Shown here: positions 53,789-64,000 of the stretch, one piece after another
How the letters are laid out: each line of letters opens with the position of its first letter
Position numbering within the stretch: position 1 is the first letter of the stretch
Source of the DNA: Macrobrachium rosenbergii
Lineage: Eukaryota; Arthropoda; Malacostraca; Decapoda; Palaemonidae
Assembly: GCF_040412425.1 (NCBI RefSeq)
Contig: NC_089744.1
Coordinates: forward strand, 35,933,099 to 35,997,098
Length of the DNA: 64,000 bases
Direction: 5' to 3'
Notes under the pieces: model-generated
The model's database searches: none
What the model saw: only the letters and a program-made list of their open reading frames with translations
What the model was told of the DNA's origin: nothing
Made by a program: the position numbers and the translations under genes

Positions 53789-56700
53789 GAAAGCTCTTAT
53801 AATAATATTTTTTCTTCTACCTGTTTCCACTGAGCGCGTACACTCATATTTTTACCACTGTATCTCGAGAAAAAATTGACGGATTTTGATGAATTCTGAT
53901 GTAAATATTTATTCGATAATATTTTTGACGTGATTTTTATGACCAAATAAGAATAATACTTTAATCTTCATCGACACCCAACCAAAAGCTGACAATCAAG
54001 AGGGACTCGGCCAATAAATGTCTTCCCAAGTTTCACTCAAATCAGTTCATATGCCTTTGCGCGTTACTGCTAACGGGCATACTAACAACAAATCGATCTA
54101 CACACATGCTCTGTAGAGGTAATGACTGGCATACAAAATACTACATCCTCAACGAACTCAAACAACAACTCCTTGGTTATCACTATTTAACAAAACATTT
54201 TTTTGTCATGAATTCATTCCAAATGACTAAAAAGCTCTAGCTCCCAATTTAAAGGCTACAAGGATATTTGTACCAAGATTACCAATATACCAAGAAAGAG
54301 ATGGTAGGATCCCCATAAATACTGACTGTAAATCGAATATGCATCACTACCTCTACTCGAGTCTTGTATTCACACAGTTTTAGAGATGTATTTTAAAGTT
54401 ATCTCTTCTCCCACTTTTCTTGTATTATCATGCCACTAGCTTCAAGCAACTAAAATACCATCCAGCAAGTCAGTTTAATTTGACAGTATAAATATCACGT
54501 GGGAAAATAGTCAGTTAATCCAGATGATATATTTCCAAGGTGTATGACACTTCATTTTATTTTATCTAAGCTACCACAGCAAATGGTTATCTTTACGTAA
54601 TTATGTATCACAGAAAGTTAAAAGGATAAGGCTAGCCAAAGTGAAAAATTATCGTCTAAGTAATTACCTCAGAAAGTTAACATGTTAATGATATCCTAAG
54701 TTAATATGTTAAATTTTGATTAATTAATGCGGGTAAAAATGTGCTTCGTACCCAAATGTTTAAATTTAATTTTTCAAAATAACAGTCTAGGCTGAAAATA
54801 TTAGGATACGGGATGCCTGATTCGTATACCTTTCATTTCAGGATTATCAAATAATTATTAAATACATCCCAGTCCATGGAAGACAGCAAACCAATGAGAA
54901 ATATCTACGAATCTCAAAACTCACTACACTTCAAACAGAAGTGTTATTTGCCTTACGTGAAAAGCAAAAGAGCAGTTTTTATATATTTTATACATTTCCA
55001 CATGAAATTAAGCATGGATAAGATGGGGGTATAATAAAAGTGAATTATAAATTGATCACCACTAATGATGTCTAACAGCAAAGACGTGGTCAAACTCTTT
55101 GTAAACATGGCCACAGTTGAATATTGATTGACACCCCCTTCTAGGATATTTGTTGACGTTTAGCAAGATCAAATCACTCGCTAACTACTTTACCACCGTA
55201 ATGCCCATAACGTTCCCAAAAAGCAACTGTATTATCAATCTAAATATCACACTTCTACTATACTATATATGCTTGTTTGAACAGAATGAGAAGCGAAACG
55301 GAAAGGTAAAAGCCACGAAATAATCGACTTCAAACCCTAAAGAACTGTCAGTCTTTCAAGGGACCTATGTATGAAGAAGAAATGTCAAGCCATCTCGTTT
55401 TTAGTTTATACTGTAACTGTTTTTTGGAAATGGTCTTCATAGTTCCCCAATCATTTTATAATCTCACTCAGTTCATTTTAACTTTACTGTTTTCTCTTTT
55501 CTGTTTTCCTGGAATTTTAAACTGCTAAGAGTTCTCTTCTACAACAACAGATTTCATTAAACCTGATGTATAATAACGTTAAATGACATTAGATGAAGTC
55601 CCTCATCAACCGGAAAGGCCATCCTTTCAAAAGTTTTAAATCAGTTATAATTTAGAAGTCACCAATACAGCCCTAACTTACAGCAACTCTTGATCAGAGA
55701 AACGCTTCATTCATTTGGTGTTACTGATTTTCTTGCCTCAATGTTAAACGCCTAAAGCTGGTAATTCCGTGACTTTGCGAGTTCAAGGAAAGGTACACTA
55801 TAAAGTTTATTGTTCATGCTTGTTTCACTTTGCTTAATTATAGGCTCTCTATATATCTGTTTTACATATAACCATCTTCTGTTCATCGAATTTATTTATA
55901 GGTTTATTGGGAAAGAAATATTACCATATCGGAAGCGAGAAATGTAGACACTCATTCAGCAAACTTTTCCTAAAGTATTACTGAAGATGATTACTTAAAA
56001 AAAGGATAATAAAAAATATAAAACTAAAAGAAACTTAAGGACAGCTTTTAAAAGTTTTTGTAAGGAATGCAGTGCCTTTCTCAATGAACTGACTTCTAGT
56101 AATACTGGAATAGTGGTTTGTGATTTACCTTCCAATCCTAGACACACATTCTGTTTTGTCTCATTTCATTTCCTTACCTTTCTTTATACTTTCACTTACA
56201 TAACCATCTCACCAAATTTGACAAACAAATTTTTTAATCAACAATTCTTATTATCTCATCCTAGATGCTTATATGATTTACCACTTGTTTACCAACACGT
56301 AAGAATTGTGATGTTATTTTGTTATGCATTTTAAAGTTGTACTGTTAAAAAATTATCATCCTACATGAATAATGCAGTTAAAAGATTATTTAAGTGATGA
56401 CAATGCTAGTAATTTTTAGTAAGTATAATTATTATTTCATTCTGTAAGACACTCATATTTCAATCTGACACTGCTTCTTTTTGTTTCAGCCATCTGTTAA
56501 GGGCACACAACTACCAGTGTGAATAACACACGGCTGACTAGGACAGAACTAGAATTTATATTTGTATAACCCTTACCCTTGCTCAGACTTTTGTACAATT
56601 TTCATTGCTTCTCAGTCTTAATACCTGCTTTGAATAGGCGTATACGCCACTGAATGTAATTTGACCTCTGATGAGAGTAATAAAAATTCCTTCATCGAGG

Positions 56701-57369
56701 ATTTACCTACATTTTATACTTTATTTATTACTTTTTGTTCAGCACATTTTTACGTACTGTGGGAACTTGAAGTTTGGTAATGATGTGTACACTCACATTA
56801 TTATATTTTCTTGAGGAACAATTGGTACTAAGAAATTTAAAGGGTCCAATGGTAAAAATCCTTTCTTTCTATCATAACATTAATTTCTATGCAAACTATA
56901 TTTTCTGAATGTATGAGCCATAGTTTCGGACCAACATTACTAGGTTTAGAGTTTTTATGAAGTTCGGTATACCGTTTCGCTGAAATTATAGTACAAAAGG
57001 GGATAGATTATAAATATATGTTTATGGCCCCGAGGAAAAACATAATCTTTCTAAGATCCTACATCACTATGTATAAAATAATATTTCTTAGTTTTGACCT
57101 GAAGTTTGTATGGTCTGTGGAAAGATCATAAACAACTAAGTGCTATTTTCAGTACTTAAAAAAAGAATAAATTAATCTGTCAAGAACACTGTATCAAGCA
57201 GTGATATAATATTATAAATTATGAATCCTATGCTCATATATTATTGATCATAAAAAATCGAGACATTTAATAGAAGTACAGTAAAAGAAAATGATACATC
57301 TATAAAGAGCTGAAGAGAAAATACCACGAAGAACTAAATTAAAGTATTTCTAAAGGAGTGCCATAAACC

Positions 57370-57375
57370 TTTAAT
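57370..57375 (-). terminator. Candidate poly(A) signal ATTAAA for the short-tail form
   Basis: ATTAAA on the minus strand, about 121 nt downstream of the stop codon of the proximal terminal exon. It is a common variant hexamer at a plausible distance, but in AT-rich DNA it can occur by chance. Confidence 0.35.
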
Positions 57376-57496
57376 AAGGAGTGCCTTAAACTCCCTTATG
57401 GTGATAAAGTGCCCCAATGAGTGATGCTTCATACAGATTTAACTGATGTGAGGTAGCAAATTTTAGCAGTATCAGAGGTGAAATTGTTTTAAAACA

Positions 57497-57742
57497 TCAA
57501 GCAGAAGCTGTGCATTCTGCCACAGCTAATATATGGTGAAGGCAGACATTGCTGGGTGGGTTGGCATAAAAGTTGTGTTTAGGGTTGGATGGAACCCTAC
57601 CCATGAGTGGTGTCACCACGTGGCTCTCAGCCTCTGACAAGATCTGCTGTTCCTGGTAGTGGAAGGAGTAGGAAGAGGTGTAAGAGGGCTCTAAGTCCAC
57701 CTTGTAAGTTGGATCCATGGTGCAAATACCAATCAAGGGCAT
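57497..57742 (-). CDS. ADAM10: ADAM10 alternative terminal exon, short tail (81 residues)
   Basis: Open in phase 0 from a strong acceptor (cacctgtccacctttgcag) to a TGA, 612 bp after the transmembrane exon. Read after ...MVLL it gives MPLIGICTMDPTYKV, so the first residues are hydrophobic and complete the membrane helix. The rest is a tyrosine-containing, fairly acidic tail (YTSSYSFHYQEQQ, NFYANPP) ending in ECTASA. It lacks the basic stop-transfer patch of the distal tail. An ATTAAA hexamer lies about 121 nt after the stop. I do not recognise the tail itself. The phase, the splice site and the completed helix all argue for a real alternative last exon; transcript evidence would settle it. 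Confidence 0.68.
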   Translation of the reverse strand: MPLIGICTMDPTYKVDLEPSYTSSYSFHYQEQQILSEAESHVVTPLMGRVPSNPKHNFYANPPSNVCLHHILAVAECTASA

Positions 57743-58353
57743 CTGCAAAGGTGGACAGGTGGAAACCTAAGTCAGGACAAGTGACTGTAGGGTTGGAGGC
57801 TTTTCAGGATGTTGATCAACAGAGACAGCTAGAAGCATAAAGACAGAACTATTGATAAAAACAAGACAAGTGTTAGCTAAGTATTAGCAGTTCATGGAAA
57901 ACAAGTTAGGTTCAGGGTTAAGGAATAGCATTCACAAACAGGGATTCCAACACCTTACTCAATTATACAAGATATTGTATTAAATATATTACTGACAAAG
58001 GGTTAAAATGATTTTAAAAGATATTTAAATATAAAATCGTTAGCCAGACAGTCTTTTACCAGGAGAAATTTGGTAATGAATAGCTTTCAGCACATGCTCA
58101 CATGCTTCGTAAAGAAATTAAAACCACTACCGAAAAATCTAACCAGCGAATGATGGAGAAAAAAAAATTGAATCATAAGCTCCCACAAATGATTTGAATG
58201 AGTTTGGAGACATGCTAGTCCTATGCACAACATGCAAATTTAGAAGACCCACACTTCTTATAAACCAGCTATTCAACCTTCTCCATTACTTACCAACAGA
58301 AGTGCTTTGACACTTCAGAACACTTTCTCCCAGCAAGAACTTTCTCTACTCAC

Positions 58354-58488
58354 CAATAGCACCATGACAGCAAAGATGACGAAGAGGACGGCATACCAGT
58401 GTTCAACAATCCACCGTTGGAGATTGGCTAAGGATTCATCACTCAATAAAAGACCGCGCAAAGTCGCTAATGGGCCGGATGGATCCAC
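58354..58488 (-). CDS. ADAM10: ADAM10 exon (stalk and first part of the transmembrane helix)
   Basis: Internal exon of 45 codons, phase 0 at both ends. It begins VDPSGPLATL, matching the family's VDADGPLARL, and ends with WIVEHWYAVLFVIFAVMVLL. The transmembrane helix therefore begins in this exon but is cut by the intron before it is complete. The acceptor is tttcctgcag and the donor TTG|gtgagt. Because the exon ends in phase 0 inside the helix, whichever terminal exon follows decides the inner end of the membrane segment and the whole cytoplasmic tail. Confidence 0.95.
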
Positions 58489-58614
58489 CTGCAGGAAAGT
58501 TAGTTTGTCAAATTTTCCATATTATTGTGAATTTCTTGTAATGATAGCGCATTAATTAAACACATTTATTTGTACAGCTCTTAAAAGTCGTCCCTTAAAG
58601 GCAGTTCTACGTAC

Positions 58615-58729
58615 CTCTCTACACTTCTTAAATACATCACAGTATCCCTTGTAGTCATTGCAAGGCGTGCCAGCTTTTGCATACATGTCTGGGATATCGT
58701 AGGGAGCATCATTCCATTCAAAAGATGAT
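58615..58729 (-). CDS. ADAM10: ADAM10 exon (end of cysteine-rich region)
   Basis: Internal exon of 115 nt, phase 2 in and phase 0 out. It encodes AGTPCNDYKGYCDVFKKCRE, matching the highly conserved PGSPCNDFRGYCDVFMRCR of ADAM10. The acceptor follows the run atccccttcag and the donor is GAG|gtacgt. The stretch SSFEWNDAPYDIPDMYAK just before it is less conserved. Confidence 0.96.
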
Positions 58730-59241
58730 CTGAAGGGGATAAGTTCATTACTGAGTATTGTACCAAAACTCAAATCTACATCGCGTAGGATTTTTCATAT
58801 ACCCCATCAAAAATTTTCAAATGTAATTCATAAACCAATCTTAATACAGCCTTCAAACAGCACATCAAATACCAGACAGTATATCAATAACAAAAGTAAC
58901 ACCTCAAATTAACAGATTTATGTATTTCTCAGCTACACTATTGTATTACGATTATCTTTTACTCTGCTATCATTTTAGATGTGATACATTTTTAGACAAA
59001 TATCTTAAACTGAATAATAAACACAGAGTTAGTTTGGGACAGGAAATGCGTGGAATAACTGTTAGCTGTAAGATATCTAGTAAGTATTCAAGTACGAGCT
59101 ATAACACAGGGTTTCTGTCACTTAACAGACTTTGTTAATTATCGGAAAGCCAGACCCACAATGCGTCTGATAAAAGCCGAGGTGCTACTCTACTACTAAA
59201 GTATAAACCTGACCAACAACCGAAGAAAAATGCACACTCAC

Positions 59242-59405
59242 TTGCATGGTTGATTTTCTCCTGGGTGTTTACAGCATAATTCACAGGACTTGGTAATAGC
59301 GTCACCTCGCTTACGATTGCACTGGCATGACTCCAGGCCATATGCCAGACAAATAGATCCCGAACATTCACCTTTGTAGCATACAAACTCTTCATTACAA
59401 ATAGT
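59242..59405 (-). CDS. ADAM10: ADAM10 exon (cysteine-rich region)
   Basis: Internal exon of 164 nt, phase 0 in and phase 2 out. It encodes CYKGECSGSICLAYGLESCQC...CELCCKHPGENQPCK, matching the family pattern C.NGQC.GSICEKYGLEECTC...CCM. The ADAM10 cysteine-rich region helps substrate recognition in the extracellular space. The acceptor is tatctttttcag and the donor CAA|gtgagt; the lysine codon is split across the intron. Confidence 0.96.
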
Positions 59406-59862
59406 CTGAAAAAGATAATTAACGAATGAGCCCCAAATGAGTGTCTCAAACCTGATGCAATGAAAGTCTTACTGTATTTCAAAAATACACTTGTAGTAAC
59501 ACAAATGAGGCAGTCACAACGGAACGCTTAAACTGAGTAAACATTACTAATGTATGTAATAAATATTTGGCACAAACAGGTAACTGAACAATACGTCGAT
59601 AAGAAATAAGTACATGGCAGAAGAGCTCGTTTTAAGAATTATCTCAGCTTTTGTATAAACTGACCATCTAATCAAATAAATGTGCTGCGGACATAGTACA
59701 AAAGGATAATTCATTACTTCGTCAAACTAGTAACTGATCTCTTCTTTCTGTATTTCCTGTCATCCACTGTAATTCTTTCAAATGAATACCAAGTTCTTTG
59801 GAAGCATGAATTTCAAGTCAATATCCCCTGTAGGCTTGTAACACATGAATATGGGTTATCTT

Positions 59863-59943
<81 letters not shown>

Positions 59944-60182
59944 TATTCAATTATGTTAAGGAAACAATTTTTCCGGAACTTCATCTACAACCACATAATT
60001 GCATCCTTGAAATTAATTGACTGAATTTCTAAAGCAGCCAAACCTGCGCAAAAGAAAGGTGAAATTATGTGGGCATGCCAGGGTGATATCTAGAATGAAA
60101 GATCTCCTAATAAGTGAAAACGTTTGGCCATTCAGGTGGTGTTTAACACAAAGACGTCATCAGCACCCCGCATTCTACCTAC

Positions 60183-60314
60183 CTTGTTTGGTTTATTTGT
60201 TGAGGGAGGGCACTGAGGATACCTTCCATTGCAGTAAGAAGCATCTCGACAACCATTGTCATCTCGACACTTGTCCCGTTCTTTCAAGTGGCAGTCATTG
60301 GTACAGCAAGGCCC
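60183..60314 (-). CDS. ADAM10: ADAM10 exon (disintegrin-like domain, second half)
   Basis: Internal exon of 44 codons, phase 0 at both ends. It begins GPCCTNDC and continues through KCRDDNGCRDASYCNG, which aligns with the disintegrin-like segment GPCC...CRDD..C...CNG of ADAM10. The cysteine spacing is intact. The acceptor is tttttcgtgacag and the donor AAG|gtagg. Exon phase and order agree with the exons on either side. Confidence 0.96.
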
Positions 60315-60860
60315 CTGTCACGAAAAAGAAATATAATACCATATTGTGAGATACAGAACGCCAATCAAAAGCGAATTTTCCTTCACTGACTCGATATACT
60401 GCAACAAATAAGACTTGACTTGGTGGTAAAATTTGGTGAGTTATTGAGAGGGAAATGTTTCTGAACTGGTTAACCGAAATTACAGCAATATCAATAGACG
60501 GTGGAACTGTAAGTAATGGGTGTTCAACGTTAAAGAAGAACACTAACAGCTTGTAAGACATGATATTCAATATTAGTTACAGCACGTAATGTAACTTTAC
60601 CCAAATTACATGGGGCAACAAGAAATAACTCATTAGTGCTGCAGATTTTTCCCAAACACCAATAATAAACTTAATAATTTAAGAACAATTCATAAAGAGA
60701 CCTCTCCATTATATAAACATCTCAATTAACCACCTCAAGTCCTCAAGTGCAATTCATTTACAGATCTCCATTATACAGACCTCTCCATTAAATAATGTAA
60801 ATGAACACCATTTCCGCTTTTTTTATATACATTACTTCAAGATCGACAGACAGCGCACTT

Positions 60861-61170
60861 GGAATGGAATATAAAATTTAGGCCAAAGGCCAAAAGCTGG
60901 GACCTATGAGGTCATTCAGCACTGAAAGGGAAATTGAGAGTAAAGAGGTTTGAAAGGAGTAGCAAGTAGAAAACCTCGCAGTTGCACTATGAAGCAATTG
61001 TTAGGAAGGGGTGGAAAGTAAGATGGAAGAAAGAGAATATGAACGGAGGAACAGTAAAAGGAACCAAAGGGGTTGCAGCTCGGGACCGAAAGGACACTGC
61101 AAAGAACCTTAACTAACGAGTACAGTAAACCAGGTGAGGTGCACTAACGGCACTGGCCCCATACGGGGAG
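60861..61170 (+). repeat. Interspersed repeat family R1, copy 4, inside an ADAM10 intron
   Basis: Same family, antisense to ADAM10. It ends at ccatacgggg about 16 bp from the disintegrin exon (61186) and its donor site, so it touches the splice region without disrupting it. Confidence 0.85.
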
Positions 61171-61185
61171 AACGCACTTCCTTAC

Positions 61186-61465
61186 CTGTGAAGGTGAACA
61201 AGTTTTGTTGGGTCTCAGAGTGCAAGGAGTCTGGCCTTTCTTCGGGTTTGTTTTCATGGGGTAGCAGCAGGTCTCCTCACAGTCCTCTTCCCATCCACAG
61301 TCACAGTCTTCGCCCTTCTCCACCACCCCGTTTCCACAGATGGCTGCTTGAGGCTGTGTGAAGCACCCCTTCGTGTCTCTGGCCTTCGAATTCAGCACAC
61401 TGTTGATCTGCCTCAGCGAGCAGGGCGAGAATTTGTTGTTGTTTTGCTTATCCCCTGATGTCGCT
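61186..61465 (-). CDS. ADAM10: ADAM10 exon (end of protease domain and disintegrin-like domain)
   Basis: Internal exon of 280 nt, phase 2 in and phase 0 out. It completes the split arginine codon of YAR, then reads ATSGDKQNNNKFSPCS, the conserved end of the ADAM10 protease domain. The start of the disintegrin-like domain follows, with ICGNGVVEKGEDCDCG and a dense cysteine pattern (CEETCC). It ends at CSPSQ. The acceptor is ttattgtaacag and the donor CAG|gtaag. A copy of an interspersed repeat ends only about 16 bp downstream of the exon end. Confidence 0.97.
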
Positions 61466-61722
61466 CTGTTACAATAAAACAGAACAATGAAGTTTCGTTA
61501 CGAGCATGGATTACAGAAATGATGAAATTCTCTCTGCCAAACCAAATTTATACTTTAGGAACTGTCTACATAGAAACATACATGACAAATTATCGTACGT
61601 ACAAGAATAAGAGTGATTGTTTCAATACTTAATACCAACAGGGGCATCATAAATAGAATAATGGATGTATTTACGATGTGTTTTGCCGGCATATTATGTT
61701 TGATACATATATGTATACATAT

Positions 61723-62060
<338 letters not shown>

Positions 62061-62357
62061 CAGTATAGTGGGTTACATACTTACATGTAATTTATGAAAA
62101 CATATCCTGATGAAAAAACAAAAATATGAACGAGTACGAAAAGGCATCTAGTGCTTGCAAGCATACAAACAAAACACGTTTTGCAAAAACAGTCGACATT
62201 AGCAACTTGAAAAACCACAATTTCTGATCATGTTTACGTAGTAGTTCACAATCTTCCTTTAATAATTGAACATGATAACACAAATATAGAATATCCATGA
62301 CGCTGACAAGAAATTCATTATTCTCCCTGAATACAGAGTGAGAAGTACTGTACATAC

Positions 62358-62533
62358 CTTGCATACATAATATAGTTTCCGTCAGGCCCACCAGGTGTGC
62401 ACCGAGTGTCCGACTCGGGATCGTGAGGGCTACCGAAATTGTGGCCGATCTCATGAGCCAAAGTCACGTGACTCACAGCTGGAGGCACATGCTTCCCGTA
62501 GTTAAGAAGTGTAACGATACCCGTGTTTAGACT
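62358..62533 (-). CDS. ADAM10: ADAM10 exon (zinc-binding active site)
   Basis: Internal exon of 176 nt, phase 0 in and phase 2 out. It encodes the reprolysin zinc motif [12 protein letters not shown]: three histidine ligands, the catalytic glutamate and the family aspartate. It is preceded by [18 protein letters not shown] and followed by a short loop and NYIMYAR, the Met-turn. All catalytic residues are intact, so the enzyme should be active. The acceptor is ttttattttcag and the donor AAG|gtatgt. The loop between the zinc site and the Met-turn is shorter than I recall for the human protein. Confidence 0.97.
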
Positions 62534-62589
62534 CTGAAAATAAAAGAGAAAATATTTTACTCCATTCTGAATTTGACCGTAAAAAAAAA

Positions 62590-62785
62590 ACAGTATTCGT
62601 GGTCAGGTGGTTAACGTGACCCCGTTCTGATATGCCGTATGCGGGTTTGAATCCTGCTATGGACGTCAAGACTTTCTTCGGGTTCTTCACTGAGGTTTTA
62701 TGCTTTTGTGGCGACAAGCGTATCCAAAAAGTGGGAAGAAAACGAGAAGTTAAGGGGGGGGATTGTTGTTATTATAATTGCACAC
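62590..62785 (+). repeat. tRNA-derived SINE in an ADAM10 intron
   Basis: Begins with a tRNA-like head: tggtcaggtggttaacgtg fits an A box, and gcgggtttgaatcctgc forms a 5-bp stem around a B box as in a T arm. A body and the low-complexity end ttgttgttattataattg follow. The anticodon arm does not fold, so it is not a working tRNA gene. It is antisense to ADAM10. Confidence 0.6.
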
Positions 62786-62864
62786 TTATTTGGTGCCAAA
62801 AGAGACCAGCAGATCTAAATATACAAATGACATATCTTCATCATAATTGTTATAGTCTTCTTAC

Positions 62865-62963
62865 CTTCAAACTACCTCGATAGTGCCCGTTCTTCTCACA
62901 GACACCACCAGCGTTCTTAAGATCACCTGTCCATGCTAACCCCAGGTACCTCCTTCGAAGTCC
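62865..62963 (-). CDS. ADAM10: ADAM10 exon (metalloprotease domain, upstream of the zinc site)
   Basis: Internal coding exon, 33 codons, entered and left in phase 0. ADAM10/Kuzbanian is a type I membrane metalloprotease that sheds ectodomains, notably of Notch. The exon encodes LGLAWTGD...GGVCEKNGHY, which matches the conserved LGLAWxG...GGICEK segment just before the catalytic helix in the family. The acceptor reads tattctttcag and the donor AAG|gtaag. This is the most 5' exon in the window; the prodomain and the first part of the protease domain must lie beyond 64000, and I saw no matching exon between 62964 and the right edge. Confidence 0.93.
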
Positions 62964-63319
62964 CTGAAAGAATAATGACAGAGCATTAATCTCAACTTAA
63001 AATGAACATTTATAAACATATATCACTATGCGCAATGCTCAGCATGCAATATGCAGCATTTTTTCACATATGTTTATTAATCTAAGAGAATTTTAACTGC
63101 AGCAACCAAGAATGTCTTCTGCGGTTCTTGATCAAGTTAATTTCTTTACATCCCGATGAAATTCTTTTGTCAGTTTTCGTCAATACCAGTCCTTTTCTCT
63201 AATTACAGAAACAATAACAACTACCCTCAAGTTTCCCTTCAATTCACTTAAATGAAAATGAATTTTCAAAGTTCTTTGTTCATGAACTTATTTATCTATA
63301 TTCTTCCAAAAATAATAAT

Positions 63320-63576
63320 CAGATTTAATACCTAGATCTTTACATATTGTCACTGATATCTAATAAAGTTCATCATTACTTTGTTTCCTTTTCATAATAT
63401 TCAAAACTTGTGTTTCATCTAAAATCCATTTGTCACACAGAGTAATTCACGAGTTCATACATCTGATTCAGTTGAAGGATGAAACACAAGCTTTGAATAT
63501 TATGAAAAGGAAACAAAGTAATGATGAACTTATTAGATAACAGTGACAATATATAAAGATCTAGTTATTATATCTG
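63320..63576. repeat. Near-perfect palindrome, about 100-bp arms, in an ADAM10 intron
   Basis: Arm 63320-63419 and arm 63478-63576 are reverse complements with only a few differences (shared blocks: cattactttgtttccttttc, ataatattcaaa, cttgtgtttcatc, tagatcttta). The loop is about 58 bp. The transcript could form a long hairpin. It could be a foldback or MITE-type element. Confidence 0.9.
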
Positions 63577-64000
63577 CGTTAATCCCATCAAATACTGATT
63601 ACCATCTTCACTGACCTATTTTTTTTTTTTTTTTTACAATTAATTGCATATTTTCAACCCTCCATCTCAACGAGATGTAAATGCTCTTCAGTCAACCATA
63701 GTGCATCTGAAAGTCTGTTGGTTTATATGGTCATTACTCTAACTGTAGTAGAAACACCTCAACCTAACAGACACTTTGATGGTCTGGATTTTCGAGTAGT
63801 CACAAAGTCTGTTATATTACAAAGACCCTCTATTATGGCCTACACTTTAGTATTTTTAGATATCTTAGAGCTAACAGTACTTAAACGTAGTTCATAACCT
63901 AAACTTACCTACACTTTATGCAAATATTCAATTCAGGAGATTTATCTAAAAATGTGTCAGATCTAAAGCAAAACATCTATAATAATAGAGTCCAAGTGGA

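Noticed and set aside
62590..62668. Working tRNA gene
   Set aside because: A and B boxes and a T-arm stem are present, but the anticodon and acceptor stems do not pair, and a SINE-like body follows.
62632..62883. 83-codon plus-strand frame
   Set aside because: It is the translated tRNA-like SINE plus part of an antisense ADAM10 exon.
63911..64000. Possible further ADAM10 exon ending at the donor gtaagt near 63910
   Set aside because: The minus-strand sequence upstream of the donor contains stops and does not match the expected protease-domain residues before LGLAWTG.

Overview
The window is animal nuclear DNA with split genes, long AT-rich introns, very abundant simple repeats ((GA)n, (TA)n, (AAT)n) and many decayed transposons. 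A decapod crustacean such as a shrimp is the most likely source. That is an inference from the arthropod-like ADAM10 gene, the extreme microsatellite load, TTAGG-like motifs and two interspersed repeat families that I recall as common in decapod sequence; I could not verify it by search.

The only confidently recognised protein-coding gene is the 3' half of ADAM10 (Kuzbanian, the Notch alpha-secretase) on the minus strand, from 62963 down to 49703. Seven internal exons join in phase. They encode the end of the metalloprotease domain ([12 protein letters not shown] zinc site, YIMY Met-turn), the disintegrin-like and cysteine-rich region, the stalk and most of the transmembrane helix. The 5' exons lie beyond the right edge. 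The last internal exon stops in the middle of the membrane helix, and two in-phase terminal exons can complete it: a proximal one (57497-57742) giving an 81-residue tail, and a distal one (49703-51214) giving a 503-residue basic tail with many SPDK motifs and a KDWV carboxyl end. A weaker third candidate lies at 52477-52638. This possible choice of cytoplasmic tails is the most interesting biology in the window.

Region by region: 1-3.5 kb holds diverged duplications, two copies of an interspersed repeat and the C-terminal remnant of a DDE transposase. 7-13.6 kb holds duplicated segments with microsatellites at their boundaries and a 21-bp minisatellite. 13.76-14.50 kb is a hAT-type non-autonomous element with a perfect 8-bp target duplication. 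16.6-18 kb has two short tandem arrays. 19.46-28.13 kb is an 8.7-kb satellite of a 41-bp unit, with two subfamilies alternating in blocks. 30-44 kb carries (GA)n tracts, a second DDE transposase fragment (34.3 kb), a mariner-like MITE (35.5 kb), a tRNA-like palindrome (37.9 kb), a LINE fragment (39.4-40.6 kb), a second hAT-type element (43.0 kb) and a GC-rich TTAGG-like array. At 44.65-44.88 kb a possible minus-strand promoter and first exon is seen. 45-64 kb is the ADAM10 3' part with its introns, which contain three large (TA)n islands in or beside the gene, a tRNA-like SINE and a 100-bp-arm palindrome.

I saw no convincing tRNA or rRNA gene and no CRISPR array. Most short open frames are chance or repeat-derived.
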